Of a DNA stretch of 37,686 nt, positions 28,278 to 37,516 are shown in pieces. The DNA is from a virus: the IMG/VR virus record IMGVR_UViG_3300009537_000069, positions 1 through 37,686 of that record; one strand, written 5' to 3'. Under the pieces are notes generated by a model, which was given only the letters and a program-made list of their open reading frames with translations, ran no database searches and was not told the DNA's origin. Each line of letters begins with the position of its first letter. The first letter of the stretch is position 1. The position numbers and the translations under genes are program-made.

Positions 28278-31200
28278 CTAGAAAGTCGGCACTTTTAGCT
28301 TGTCATTGAGGTGGATTCTGAACCAGCTGTTGCCGTAGCCGTCATCTTTTATGTACTCAGTCCTCAAGTTAGCTGATTTTTCTAGCTTCTTAATCTCTTG
28401 CTGGAACTCGTAGTAGTTGCGGAGTACACCAAAGCTACCATGACCAGCACTTAAGAGCTTCTTACCGTTTTCAGGCTTAAAGTCTACGTCTTGCTGTGTT
28501 AGGTCTACTGCTTGGCTCTTTGAGTTGTATTCGCTTGGCACATAGAGTGATGTGGTTTCACCCTCGACAGCGTACATGGTGTCGCCTGTACGAACGATGG
28601 TGTGCTCTGGGTAGTAATCGTCCACGTCAAAGTCACTATTTTCGACTATCTCTTGCTCTAGGTCTTCTCGTATCTCATCTATATTATCGTTGTTCACAGT
28701 TTCCGTACCGTCAGCTATCCTTGTAAGGATTTGCTCAGCCTCATAACCAAAGTTGCCACCGTCTTGTAATTCTCCTGCCTGGGCTGGGGTAATACCAGCC
28801 TCAAGCTCATCTTTCAACTCGTAAACTGCCTCGTCCATTCTGTATCTGGCTTCTTCCCACTGTATATCACTGATTTTCTCATCTGTTATTTCTTCAACCA
28901 TGTTTGTCGGTGCAACAGTAATCTGATAGCCGTCTTCTTCAAGCACCTCATAATGTTCACCCTCGTAAGTGATGATGTCACCCTCATCAACCCTGTCATC
29001 TTGTGGGTCAAACTCTGACCCATCTTGTTGTTCGTATGGTATTGGGTTGTCACCACCCTCGTTAGCCCTATCTACAGTGATGCCCCACTCATGTCTCGCT
29101 ACTGTGGTCGGTGTGGCTAGGTTAAGGACGGTGTAGCCCTCATTAAAGTATCTAACTAGAGTCTCGTTAATCATTCTGCGTCGATATTTGCTGTCGAACT
29201 GTCGTCTGCCAGTCGAGCTTGTGCTTTCTTCACCTTGCATCTCTCTTAGCTGGGCGTAGATTCGTTCTTCGTCTTTAGTGACCTCTGCCTTTAGCTTTTT
29301 AAGCTCAGCTTTCACGTTCTTAAGTTCTTCTTGGTAGTTTTTAATCCTCTCTTTGTGAGCAAAAATTTCGTTACTGTAACTGTCGGCTCGTTTTTGCACC
29401 TCACCAAACTGTTCTTTTATCTGTCTAGCCATCGGCAACCTATTCTGCATTGCTACCATATTTGGATTGCGTGGAATTTGCCTATCACCCAGGTTGCCCA
29501 CTTGCACCGTAGCACCCTCTTTTTTGAGTGTGTCCATCATGTTCTTGGAAAACTTCAGTTGTTCTTCTAGCTCTAGTTGATTTCGCTCGTATTCTTTTAT
29601 GCTGTCTCGTTTGCGGTTAATCTCGTCTTGCAACACTTTTGTCCGCCTCTGTGCATCTTCAATCTCTGTGTTGCTCATGTCTTTGAATGAGCCTTGCTGG
29701 AAAGCATCTGACTGTATCTCTATGACATAGACCTCTTTACCTTTATCTTTTTTGGTAGCTTTCTTTTTAACCTCGTCTATTATGTCCTGATGCTCTTTTA
29801 TTTTCGCTTCGTGCTCATCAACTATTTTCTGAACACTAGCTCTACGTTTTGTTATCAGTTCATCTCTTTCTGACTCTGACATAAGGTCGACTCGTGCCTC
29901 GCTATAGTCTAGGTGGGGTTTAGCCAGCATCTCTTTGTAGTATCTTACGTCTTCTTTGATGGCTTTGATGCGTCTTTTGGGTACATCTATCTCATCAGCC
30001 AGAGTGGGTGCGTCGAAAGCTCTTGACCAGAAGAATGAGGTCTTTGGGTGTGCACCGCCACGTTCTCGCTTCTCTAAGCCCTTGATGTTGTGTACTACGG
30101 TTAGGGATTCGCCACGAGGTACACCGAGGTTGTCCATGCCTGTACTTCTGTTGCTGTCTGAATAGGCTGGCTCGGTCTTAACATAGCTCTGTCTAAGTCT
30201 GGCTTTGAATTGCCCTATGTTAATCTGACCTTTTTTCATGCCCTTTAACAGAGGTTGTTTAGCAAATTCAATTTCATCAAGTATCTCTAATGCTTGGTCT
30301 TTTTCTATCTGTCTCATGGTGTTGCTAGACATGTTGCCGACTGGAATAGAATCAATCAGTGACGTTAGCTCGGCTTTGGTCACATATTTCTTAGTCGGCA
30401 GTTTATTAAGCAGGGTAGACGTTAGCTTTGGTTGCTCGGCTAGTTGCTGAGCTTCGGCTTCCGTACTGTTGTCGCTTTGTGCCTGTTCAAACGAGTATGG
30501 GGCGAGGTTTTCTTTTCCGATATGCCTAATTTTCGCATAGCCTGTCTGAAACTTGTCGAGGAGTCCTTGACTTTTGAGTGCCCTGGCTGCGTTGATGGCG
30601 TTTTGTGTGAAGTTGTCATGGTTAGGATTATAATGCCTCAAGTTAATAAGTTCAACTGTCTTACCGTCCTCAGTCATCATGTACTCATCAATTTGATGCC
30701 TCTCTAGTATCTTTTCCACTTCTTCTGATGCGTCTTTTAGGTACAAAGTGTGTAGTGGCTCAATAGATTCGCCCTTAGCTTGGTCTGTCCAGCCAGGAGT
30801 GACGTTTTTGGGACTGACGTACTCAAAATCATAGATTGAATCCATGCCTAGCTCTTGTGCCTTAGCAGTGATGGTCTTGTAATAAGTGCCTATTTCTTTA
30901 GGTGGCACTGTGGTATCAAGTAGTGCCATTGGTGTGCCACGACTGATGATATTGCCCTGTGGCTTGGTGACAAACCCTTTCTTGTGTCGAATCGCATCAT
31001 CACTGTAGCCTGAGTCAGTTTCTAGTATTCCTTTTTGTATGCCTGTGCTGCTCTTTAGTGGCTGATTTTGCTCACGAACAGTGCCCCAACCAATTTCAGA
31101 CTGGACTTTGATAGGTGAGTTCTTAAACATCGACTCACCCTCTCGCTGAGAGTAGTCTGTGATTTTCTTCAACGGTTCAGCTGCTTCATAACGTGCTCTT

Positions 31201-32201
31201 GAGAGTGTTGTAACACCTTTTTGTGACTTCTTAGCACCGACGTTGGTAAGACCGAAGCGATGCCTGTTTTCCTTGATTCTGGTCTTCTGAGCCTCTGCTA
31301 TGTGTGGTATCAGTGATGATTGTGGTCTTTCAGCTAGTTCGCTTTTGGGTTTGTTCTTGGCATAGCCACCCTGATTAGCGTCAAGTTGCTGGACTGCCTT
31401 TTGTACAGCCAGCGGTGTGCGAGTAGATACGTCACCGATTCCACCGACTAGTGCACCATAGCCAGCTTCTGTACCTGCCTGTTTGATAGCCTCGGCAATA
31501 TCAACTTTGTCATAAGATGCTCGAACAGCCGACTGAGCCAGTGACTGTGCACCCTCTTGTGCACCCTCGGTTGCCATACGCTGTAGAATTTGAGGCATAC
31601 CAGCATATCTCTTAACACCTAAGCTCTCTAGTCCACCCTCAGCACCACCAGCAACGACCCCTGTTAATAGAGCTTGTAGTGCTGATTTCTTGGCATCAAT
31701 TGCAGCCTGAGCTTGTTCACCACCAGCTGACAGACCAAATGCTGTACCTGGAATCGCTGAAGCTGCACCTCGGCTGAGTCCAGCAGCTCGTCCAGCACCA
31801 TACATACCCATTGAACCAGCCAATGAGCCAACACCGCTGGATAGGTTAGTTATAAAGCTGTTTTCACCTGGTCGAGCTTGAGTGCCAAAGCGACTTTCTT
31901 CAATCTTCCTGGCTATTGCCTCTCTAAAAGCAGTACCAGTGTTGCGTAGACCTTGACCTGCACTGTTCCAGGGTGTCAGTGCTTCGATTGCAGTACCACC
32001 GAGTTGTCCTAGACCACCGACAGCACCTGCAAAGGTATTACCAATAGAACCAACAATAGGTGCGGTTATCTGCTCGAATGTTGACCGAGCATCACGTTGT
32101 TCTATCTGTTTCTGGGCTTGTTTTTCTTGCAACCTCTGAACAATGGCTGCTATCTGTGCTTGTTTAACTCGTTGAGCTACTGAGTTTTGTAATGGGTTCA
32201 T
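28278..32201 (-). CDS. Very large multidomain internal virion (polyvalent-type) protein, 1307 aa
   Basis: Start overlaps the portal stop (ATGA). Residues about 45-190 carry Gly/Ala-rich hydrophobic stretches (NTFAGAVGGLGQLGG, GSLAGSMGMYGAGRAAG, LLTGVVAGGAEGGLES), as in ejected proteins. The centre (about 690-1040) has long charged coiled-coil regions, VYVIEIQSDAFQQG near residue 830 and RRRMINETLVRYFNEGYTVL near 1010. These two motifs resemble the E-I-Q-S-D and 'll+r...a.e.GyD' parts of domains seen in large phage polyvalent proteins. The C-terminus is acidic and beta-rich. Placed between portal and scaffold, it is probably packaged and injected with DNA. Enzymatic activity is only a suggestion. 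Confidence 0.6.
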   Translation of the reverse strand: MNPLQNSVAQRVKQAQIAAIVQRLQEKQAQKQIEQRDARSTFEQITAPIVGSIGNTFAGAVGGLGQLGGTAIEALTPWNSAGQGLRNTGTAFREAIARKIEESRFGTQARPGENSFITNLSSGVGSLAGSMGMYGAGRAAGLSRGAASAIPGTAFGLSAGGEQAQAAIDAKKSALQALLTGVVAGGAEGGLESLGVKRYAGMPQILQRMATEGAQEGAQSLAQSAVRASYDKVDIAEAIKQAGTEAGYGALVGGIGDVSTRTPLAVQKAVQQLDANQGGYAKNKPKSELAERPQSSLIPHIAEAQKTRIKENRHRFGLTNVGAKKSQKGVTTLSRARYEAAEPLKKITDYSQREGESMFKNSPIKVQSEIGWGTVREQNQPLKSSTGIQKGILETDSGYSDDAIRHKKGFVTKPQGNIISRGTPMALLDTTVPPKEIGTYYKTITAKAQELGMDSIYDFEYVSPKNVTPGWTDQAKGESIEPLHTLYLKDASEEVEKILERHQIDEYMMTEDGKTVELINLRHYNPNHDNFTQNAINAARALKSQGLLDKFQTGYAKIRHIGKENLAPYSFEQAQSDNSTEAEAQQLAEQPKLTSTLLNKLPTKKYVTKAELTSLIDSIPVGNMSSNTMRQIEKDQALEILDEIEFAKQPLLKGMKKGQINIGQFKARLRQSYVKTEPAYSDSNRSTGMDNLGVPRGESLTVVHNIKGLEKRERGGAHPKTSFFWSRAFDAPTLADEIDVPKRRIKAIKEDVRYYKEMLAKPHLDYSEARVDLMSESERDELITKRRASVQKIVDEHEAKIKEHQDIIDEVKKKATKKDKGKEVYVIEIQSDAFQQGSFKDMSNTEIEDAQRRTKVLQDEINRKRDSIKEYERNQLELEEQLKFSKNMMDTLKKEGATVQVGNLGDRQIPRNPNMVAMQNRLPMARQIKEQFGEVQKRADSYSNEIFAHKERIKNYQEELKNVKAELKKLKAEVTKDEERIYAQLREMQGEESTSSTGRRQFDSKYRRRMINETLVRYFNEGYTVLNLATPTTVARHEWGITVDRANEGGDNPIPYEQQDGSEFDPQDDRVDEGDIITYEGEHYEVLEEDGYQITVAPTNMVEEITDEKISDIQWEEARYRMDEAVYELKDELEAGITPAQAGELQDGGNFGYEAEQILTRIADGTETVNNDNIDEIREDLEQEIVENSDFDVDDYYPEHTIVRTGDTMYAVEGETTSLYVPSEYNSKSQAVDLTQQDVDFKPENGKKLLSAGHGSFGVLRNYYEFQQEIKKLEKSANLRTEYIKDDGYGNSWFRIHLNDKLKVPTF

Positions 32202-34231
32202 ACAACATTTTGGTCAGGCTCTCTTTGACGCTGCAGCAATGCTTGTGCTGGTGCTTGTTGCCCACCGCCACCTTGTGCTGCTTGTGTCATAGCTGCCATC
32301 TCAACCTCTTTTTGATTAGCTGCGTCCTGCTCATCTTCTGTGGGCATCTGGGTTGACCTTAGTTCAGTGAGCTTGGTAAGTAAGTCCATCACCTCTTTTA
32401 CATGAGCGAGGTGAGCTTGCTGTATTTCCTGCGGTTGACGCTGGAACTCAGCAGTCATCATGTACTTACGGTAGTAGTTGAGATACTCGGCTGTAGGCTC
32501 TTTAATTTCCTGAGCTTCCATGCCGTTGTTGATAATTTGTATGTTAGCAAATGCGTCACGTTCGTAATCTTCTTCTTTGAAGTCTTTAACAAACGCACCT
32601 GGGTCGCTCTTGTATTTAATGAGTCTCTCAACCATCTTCTGTGGCTCTGGGAATCCAAGTGTTTCATACATGGTGAGTGGGTCAATAAGCCCAGCTGTTG
32701 ATAGCTCGGCTGTTGCTCGTCTTAGTGCTGTCTTGTCCATAGGTAGAGTAGAGCCAGACTTAACTTTGATGTCTATGCCGTCCTCAATCTTGTCGTTCTT
32801 CAACATGATGAAGTTGAACTTGCCATTGTCACCAGACATTCTAAACATGTGTTCCTCGGTGTAGTGAACTTTCATCATCTGGACTACATACTTGTATAGA
32901 CGTGATGCCATGAACTCAACTGAGCGAATCAGGTCATCATGTCTGGTCATATCTTGGTTCTGTTGTATTACGTCCTGTCCAAGCGTCTTAGACTTGCTGT
33001 CCTCACCTCTGGTAGTCTTATGCACTGCGAATACGTTATCAATTTCAGACCTATGGTCATATTTGTCCTCTAGTACATAGTTTGGTAGCTGTGCTGGTGC
33101 AAGCCTGGCTGCTGCTGCTCGAACATCACCGTCAACCATGATTTTCTCTTGAGGGTCACCAGTTAGCTTGGCTGCATCGGTGCTGTCAATCATACCTGCG
33201 TTAATAACCATGCCACCAGATGCGTCATCAGCGTTCTGGGCAAGCTGTCGTCCACGTTTCTCAAGTATTCTCTGTAATGATGCTGCTTGCTCAACCAGTG
33301 AAGTCTCATCAATCCAGTGCTTGCCTAGATTCAGGTGGTTAATAGCGAAAAATGGCTTCTCAGGGTACTTAAGTATGTTGGCATCACCGTCGCCTAGCTT
33401 CTCATCTTCGTGAATCCAGTGAGGGTGGCGAATCTTGGCAATAACTTTGTCTTTTAATATGTGAGCGACTGACTCTTGAGGCTTACCTTTTTTGTCGTAC
33501 CAAGTGAACCAAGTCTCGTACATCACTTCTTTCTTGGCTCGTTGTGACTGTACGCCTCGCTTAATTTCTAATGCTTTATAAATCTTCTCTTTAGCGTGAG
33601 GGAACATAGACACCCACTCATCAACGGTCTTGGACTGTCGGTGGGCTATAAAGCGTGGGTTCTCACCCTTTTTGGCATCTTTATCAACAATTATGTCGCC
33701 TACGTCTACTAGTATGGGTCTAATGTCGCCATCTTCACCCATGTTTTCATCAAATATCAGCTTGATGATACCCACTCGTTCAAGCATGTTGGTTCTGATA
33801 GCACTGCGAATTATATCAAGTAGCTGGTATTCCTGTGCCCAGGCATTAACACCATCTTGTGTATCTTTAGCTAGTACATAGCTGGTCGAGCTGTCGCTGG
33901 CTGGCATAACTTCTGGCATTGGTATTCGTCCAGCTGTGATTGAGATAACTGTCTCAACCGACAAGAAGATTCGTGGGTCAATGTAGGCATTTTCTTCTTC
34001 GTGTTCATAAAGCTCTACACTATCGAGGTGCTTGGGTAGCCAGAGATTCACATTTTTCTTGCGAACTTCTTTGAGGTTAAAGCCGTCTTTGCTGTTCCAC
34101 CACGACTCAGATTTATCAATAGCTTTCTTCAGTGCTTCAACTAACTCATCATCAGGCAGCGAGTCATCAAAGAATATGCTGTCTTCTTCTGTTGCTTGTT
34201 CTGATAAGTTTGTGTCTCTACTTGTTGGCAT
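32198..34231 (-). CDS. Portal protein, 677 aa
   Basis: ATG 34229-34231 after AAGGA. Length and layout fit podovirus-type portals: N-terminal wing (EDSIFFDDSLPDDELVEALK), NVNLWLPKHLDSVELYEHEE, a beta clip region (GDIIVDKDAKKGENPRFIAH), the long crown-side helices (QAASLQRILEKRGRQLAQNA) and a Gln/Ala-rich tail (QAAQGGGGQQAPAQALLQR). It would form the dodecameric ring at one vertex and dock terminase and adaptor. First gene of a late promoter-hairpin transcript. Confidence 0.82.
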   Translation of the reverse strand: MPTSRDTNLSEQATEEDSIFFDDSLPDDELVEALKKAIDKSESWWNSKDGFNLKEVRKKNVNLWLPKHLDSVELYEHEEENAYIDPRIFLSVETVISITAGRIPMPEVMPASDSSTSYVLAKDTQDGVNAWAQEYQLLDIIRSAIRTNMLERVGIIKLIFDENMGEDGDIRPILVDVGDIIVDKDAKKGENPRFIAHRQSKTVDEWVSMFPHAKEKIYKALEIKRGVQSQRAKKEVMYETWFTWYDKKGKPQESVAHILKDKVIAKIRHPHWIHEDEKLGDGDANILKYPEKPFFAINHLNLGKHWIDETSLVEQAASLQRILEKRGRQLAQNADDASGGMVINAGMIDSTDAAKLTGDPQEKIMVDGDVRAAAARLAPAQLPNYVLEDKYDHRSEIDNVFAVHKTTRGEDSKSKTLGQDVIQQNQDMTRHDDLIRSVEFMASRLYKYVVQMMKVHYTEEHMFRMSGDNGKFNFIMLKNDKIEDGIDIKVKSGSTLPMDKTALRRATAELSTAGLIDPLTMYETLGFPEPQKMVERLIKYKSDPGAFVKDFKEEDYERDAFANIQIINNGMEAQEIKEPTAEYLNYYRKYMMTAEFQRQPQEIQQAHLAHVKEVMDLLTKLTELRSTQMPTEDEQDAANQKEVEMAAMTQAAQGGGGQQAPAQALLQRQREPDQNVV

Positions 34232-34252
34232 GTAGCGTCCTTAATTAAAAAT

Positions 34253-34319
34253 AACTCGACAACTGTGAGCTGACGAGCTTCTGGTCTTAATTATACTGCT
34301 AAAGCACCTGAAATTGCAA
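34253..34319 (-). promoter_or_regulatory. Late promoter-hairpin module 5 (portal)
   Basis: TTGCAA (34314-34319), 18 bp, TATAAT (34290-34295), then AGAAGCTCGTCAGC-TCACA-GTTGTCGAG (hairpin 34255-34277, one mismatch) and T's (34246-34252). Shares the AGAAGCTC and AGCTCACAG cores with module 1. Confidence 0.75.
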
Positions 34320-34328
34320 GCGTATCTG

Positions 34329-34589
34329 TTAATTTTCACTATATTTCTCATTTATCACCAGCAAATATCGCTGTTTGCACCGTTTACAGTGCGTTAATAG
34401 TGCCACTTTTGCGTTCTGCGGTATAGCATCGTTGTCCACAACCGCCAGCACTCTATTCCTCGTTTCTATTACTATGTGTCCACAAAAACCACAACGCCAT
34501 GCCTCGAATCGTCTGCCTATCAACGAGTCCATGTAAATACTGATTATTAACTTGCTTCCTAATCTAGTAACTGCGTTTTCGTTTGACAC
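34329..34589 (-). CDS. Zinc-ribbon protein, 86 aa
   Basis: GTG start at 34587-34589 overlaps the terminase end; an ATG at 34532 is the alternative. CGFCGH and CKRCKQRY form two zinc knuckles about 35 residues apart. Such small zinc-ribbon proteins (Com-like) sit beside terminase genes in some phages and may bind RNA or DNA. Role here unknown. Confidence 0.6.
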   Translation of the reverse strand: MSNENAVTRLGSKLIISIYMDSLIGRRFEAWRCGFCGHIVIETRNRVLAVVDNDAIPQNAKVALLTHCKRCKQRYLLVINEKYSEN

Positions 34590-36207
34590 GACCCTTACCC
34601 TCAGCCTTTCTTACAGTTTCTGCTATGTCATACTTCTCGGTGTAAGCAGGCATAGACGGATTTACCAATATGCCCTTTGGTCTGCCACCAACTATACCAC
34701 TGTCGCTGTATGAAGCCAATTTGCTAACGCCTACACGCCAATACGCTATGCAATGTAACCAGTGGTCAGGCTTGTTTGGCTTGGTCAACCAGACACCTTT
34801 CTGTATGCCTTTGGTGTTGGATTCGATAGCTCGGTACATGTTTTCTGCGTGATAGATAAGACCCTCAAGCTCACGTTCACCGATGAAGATGGACATTTCG
34901 TGGTTGTTTATCTCACCAGCCACTAGGTCTAGTAGTTTGGTACGGTCACTGTACACCACACCTCTGCGGTCACCATCGCCCCACTGTGTGATGCCTAAGT
35001 TCTTGGTGTCCTGTTTGTAGTAATGAATGAACACTTTGCCCTTGTATCTCTCAGCCAGCTTCTTGGGTATGTCAGGGTATGGGTTAGCATCAATGATGGT
35101 AATGGGGTCATACCGCTGTATCATTTTCTCAATTTCTTCCCACGACTCGGTGACACCGTAGCTGATAATGCCGTTGACGTTACCAAGCACCCAATGCTTC
35201 TCAACGCCGTTGTCAACAGCCAACACTAGGTTCTTCATCTTTGGTTTGTCTGGTGTAGAGATTCCGATGACTGACTCACGATTGATAACATACTCAGCTG
35301 CCAAGTAGGGTAGACCCAGCACGAAGTTATAGAAGAACTGTGTATCAGACTCTCGGTACTGTGACATGATTTTCTTGGCACTCACCCAGGGCATGAACAG
35401 CTGTGAGATGTGGTAGCCACGTCGTTCTCTGCCTGGGAACTTAGCTATCCAACGTCCAGCACGTCGGTCATCATCATCTATCTCGTTGTGACACTTACCA
35501 CAGGCATAAATCTCACGCTCTCTGTCAACGTAGTGTGGTCGCTTGCTTTCCTCGGCTTCATCGTCTTTATCAAACTCCATTAGCCACTCGTGTTTACAGT
35601 GGTGACAGGTCACAAACCAGTGCTTCTGGTCTGAGTTGACAAATAGCTCATGCACACCGAAGCCAGGGATAGATGGGTTAGAAAACTTCCAATAATAGCC
35701 ATGCTTAGAGGCTTGTAGACGTGATTGATAGGTGATAAGCACGTTCTGGTCGCTTCTGTCGAACTCATCAGCTACAACAAGGTCTGCTGAGATGCTGATA
35801 GCCTCTACATCACTAAACGCACCCCTATAATAGATAAATCTGTCATCAATCTGCTTCAGGTTGACACTATCAACTGTCACAGAGTCTCTAATCACCTTGT
35901 TCTTGAAGATGATGGGGTTGACCTTTGGTGTCACAAAGTCTTTCACCACGTTCCGAGTCGGCAGCACATAAATAATGTTGAAACCTTTTTTGGCTGCGTA
36001 CCATAGAGCTTTGATGATAGCCAAGACCGACCAGCCAATTTGGGCTGACTTCATAATCACCTGGTCTGGCGTGTCGTCCATGTATGGCTCAACTAGAAAC
36101 CGATGGTCTTCAAACTCCAACGGCATGTCGTTCTCGTTCACCATGTTGTTGAGCAAGACCCAGGCTAGTACGTCGCTATCTTCAAGTTCCTTTGGGTTTA
36201 GTTCCAT
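34564..36207 (-). CDS. terL: Terminase large subunit, GpA-type, 547 aa
   Basis: Start chosen at ATG 36205-36207 (MELNPKELEDSDVLAWVLL) because the longer frame lies inside terS. ATPase: Walker A variant MKSAQIGWS (about residues 52-60) and Walker B VVADEFDR (144-151). A zinc-finger insert has CHHC (201-204) and CGKC (236-239). The nuclease half shows LAVDNGVEKHW and TIIDANPYPD, and KPDHWLHCIAYWRVG near the end. This order is that of the lambda GpA family (somewhat short). It pumps and cuts DNA at the portal. Confidence 0.92.
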   Translation of the reverse strand: MELNPKELEDSDVLAWVLLNNMVNENDMPLEFEDHRFLVEPYMDDTPDQVIMKSAQIGWSVLAIIKALWYAAKKGFNIIYVLPTRNVVKDFVTPKVNPIIFKNKVIRDSVTVDSVNLKQIDDRFIYYRGAFSDVEAISISADLVVADEFDRSDQNVLITYQSRLQASKHGYYWKFSNPSIPGFGVHELFVNSDQKHWFVTCHHCKHEWLMEFDKDDEAEESKRPHYVDREREIYACGKCHNEIDDDDRRAGRWIAKFPGRERRGYHISQLFMPWVSAKKIMSQYRESDTQFFYNFVLGLPYLAAEYVINRESVIGISTPDKPKMKNLVLAVDNGVEKHWVLGNVNGIISYGVTESWEEIEKMIQRYDPITIIDANPYPDIPKKLAERYKGKVFIHYYKQDTKNLGITQWGDGDRRGVVYSDRTKLLDLVAGEINNHEMSIFIGERELEGLIYHAENMYRAIESNTKGIQKGVWLTKPNKPDHWLHCIAYWRVGVSKLASYSDSGIVGGRPKGILVNPSMPAYTEKYDIAETVRKAEGKGRVKRKRSY

Positions 36208-36733
36208 CAGCAGCTTTCTTCTTGGGCTTGGCTTTTGGCTTAGGTTTTGGTTTGAATTTCTCTGGCAATGTGGTCTGTAGCATGTACTCTCTGAAGCTAT
36301 CAAGCACCACGTTGCTGACTGGCAGTGTAGGTTGAAGTGGCTCGTCACCAGAGGTAATATCAACAGACTGGCGTGATTTGCCATAGGTTCTATCAAGCAC
36401 TGAGTCGAGTGCTTTGTTGTCAGGTGGTTTGGTTGCTAGGTAATAATACTCATTGTCTTTGTCTTTGAGGTTGCCACTAAGGTATTCTTTCACCGTTTCG
36501 ATGTCATCAATTAGTGTGGTGATAGTCTTGTTGCCACGTTTGGTTTTCTTAAATAAGTTTATCTCGCCGAGAGCCAGAGCCAGCTGAGCATTTAACAGTT
36601 GGTCTGTCATACCTGCTACACGCCTCTTGTACTCTTTCTCAGCATCACGTCGCTTCTTGGTGTCCTCGTCCATCACACCTGGTGGTCTACCAGCACCCTC
36701 TCTCTTGCCCCCTCTGCCATCACCTTTTGCCAC
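36182..36733 (-). CDS. terS: Terminase small subunit, 183 aa
   Basis: Start chosen at GTG 36731-36733 with GAGG five bases upstream (protein MAKGDGRGGKREGAGRPPG after initiation). The G-K-R-E-G-A-G-R-P opening is the usual N-terminus of phage terminase small subunits. Helical middle (DAEKEYKRRVAGMTDQLLN) and a Lys/Pro-rich tail (KFKPKPKPKAKPKKK). Overlaps terL by 26 nt. It recognises the packaging site. Confidence 0.85.
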   Translation of the reverse strand: MAKGDGRGGKREGAGRPPGVMDEDTKKRRDAEKEYKRRVAGMTDQLLNAQLALALGEINLFKKTKRGNKTITTLIDDIETVKEYLSGNLKDKDNEYYYLATKPPDNKALDSVLDRTYGKSRQSVDITSGDEPLQPTLPVSNVVLDSFREYMLQTTLPEKFKPKPKPKAKPKKKAADGTKPKGT

Positions 36734-36780
36734 TGTAGCCTCACAATTTGAATTAAGAATCAAAGAATCATTGTGGTTAC

Positions 36781-36810
36781 ACTATAGCATCACAGTCTAG
36801 CCAATGTCTA
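36781..36810 (-). promoter_or_regulatory. Promoter of the terminase/late transcript
   Basis: TAGACA (36805-36810), 18 bp, TGC-TATAGT (-10 36781-36786). Unlike the other late promoters, no terminator hairpin follows, though a GATTCTTTGATTCTT direct repeat lies in the leader. Confidence 0.7.
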
Positions 36811-37201
36811 CATCTCTAGCTCTTATCGAAGCGAGACAATCTTCTAACATCGTTGCTATCAAATCTGGTGTCAAATCTGTATTGCTTGAAGTTCCTCTGC
36901 CCAAATACTTATACCAATTTATTATCACATCACGCCACTTGAAGTTTGGTGGGCAACTCTCTTTATGTTCCTCACCATCACACCAGCAGTAGGCGTTCAT
37001 CTCAAACTTGTCTGTCTTGTAGTGTCCACCGTTGTTGCTGGTGGGTGCTTCGTATATCTTCTGTGTTCTATTCCACTCTACTCTCTCTATTTCGTCAGCA
37101 ATAGCTTTTAGTGTAGCTAAGGCAAGTTCTGGGACTTCGTGTTGTTGCCACTCAGTATTACTAAACGCCATCTGTCCTAGTTCTGGCTCGAAGTCACTCA
37201 T
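36797..37201 (-). CDS. Hypothetical protein with Cys cluster, 134 aa
   Basis: ATG 37199-37201. The centre (YCWCDGEEHKESCPPNFKWRD) looks like a metal-binding loop followed by the helix VIINWYKYLGRG. I believe similar stretches occur in other phage hypothetical proteins, without known function. Last gene of the early block if the map is circular; its end overlaps the terminase promoter. Confidence 0.65.
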   Translation of the reverse strand: MSDFEPELGQMAFSNTEWQQHEVPELALATLKAIADEIERVEWNRTQKIYEAPTSNNGGHYKTDKFEMNAYCWCDGEEHKESCPPNFKWRDVIINWYKYLGRGTSSNTDLTPDLIATMLEDCLASIRARDVDIG

Positions 37202-37204
37202 AAA

Positions 37205-37516
37205 TCATTCTTCTTCTCCTAGAAGTTCTGATTTTAGTTCTGCTTCTGCTTCTTCGTAATCAAACCTGTCCCCATCTTCTGTAGCGTGCATAAATCTTTC
37301 ACCATCAAACACACTATCTACCACCTCTCTAACCCTATCTTTACTGATGTAGTGGGATTGTATGTGAGAGATGAGGGATTGCGTGAATCGATAGTGGGCT
37401 TCGTCTATCTGTTCGTTTCTTGCGTTTTTATTGTGTACAAACTGAGCCTTATCTAGGCTGTCCACAAATTCGTTCCTAGCCTCATCAATCCAACCAAACT
37501 CGTCTAAGTTACCCAT
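37205..37516 (-). CDS. Hypothetical protein, 103 aa, paralogue of the gene at 1-237
   Basis: Start overlaps the upstream stop (TAATG at 37514-37518). GWIDEARNEF, LISHIQSHYISKDRVREVV and an acidic end (EAEAELKSELLGEEE). The shared segment with the 1-237 protein is 57/59 identical in DNA, so the two arose by duplication and would be adjacent on a circular map. Function unknown. Confidence 0.7.
   Translation of the reverse strand: MGNLDEFGWIDEARNEFVDSLDKAQFVHNKNARNEQIDEAHYRFTQSLISHIQSHYISKDRVREVVDSVFDGERFMHATEDGDRFDYEEAEAELKSELLGEEE
37323..37381. repeat. 59-bp direct repeat, copy 2
   Basis: Second copy of 68-126 with two differences, in the gene 37205-37516. Confidence 0.85.
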
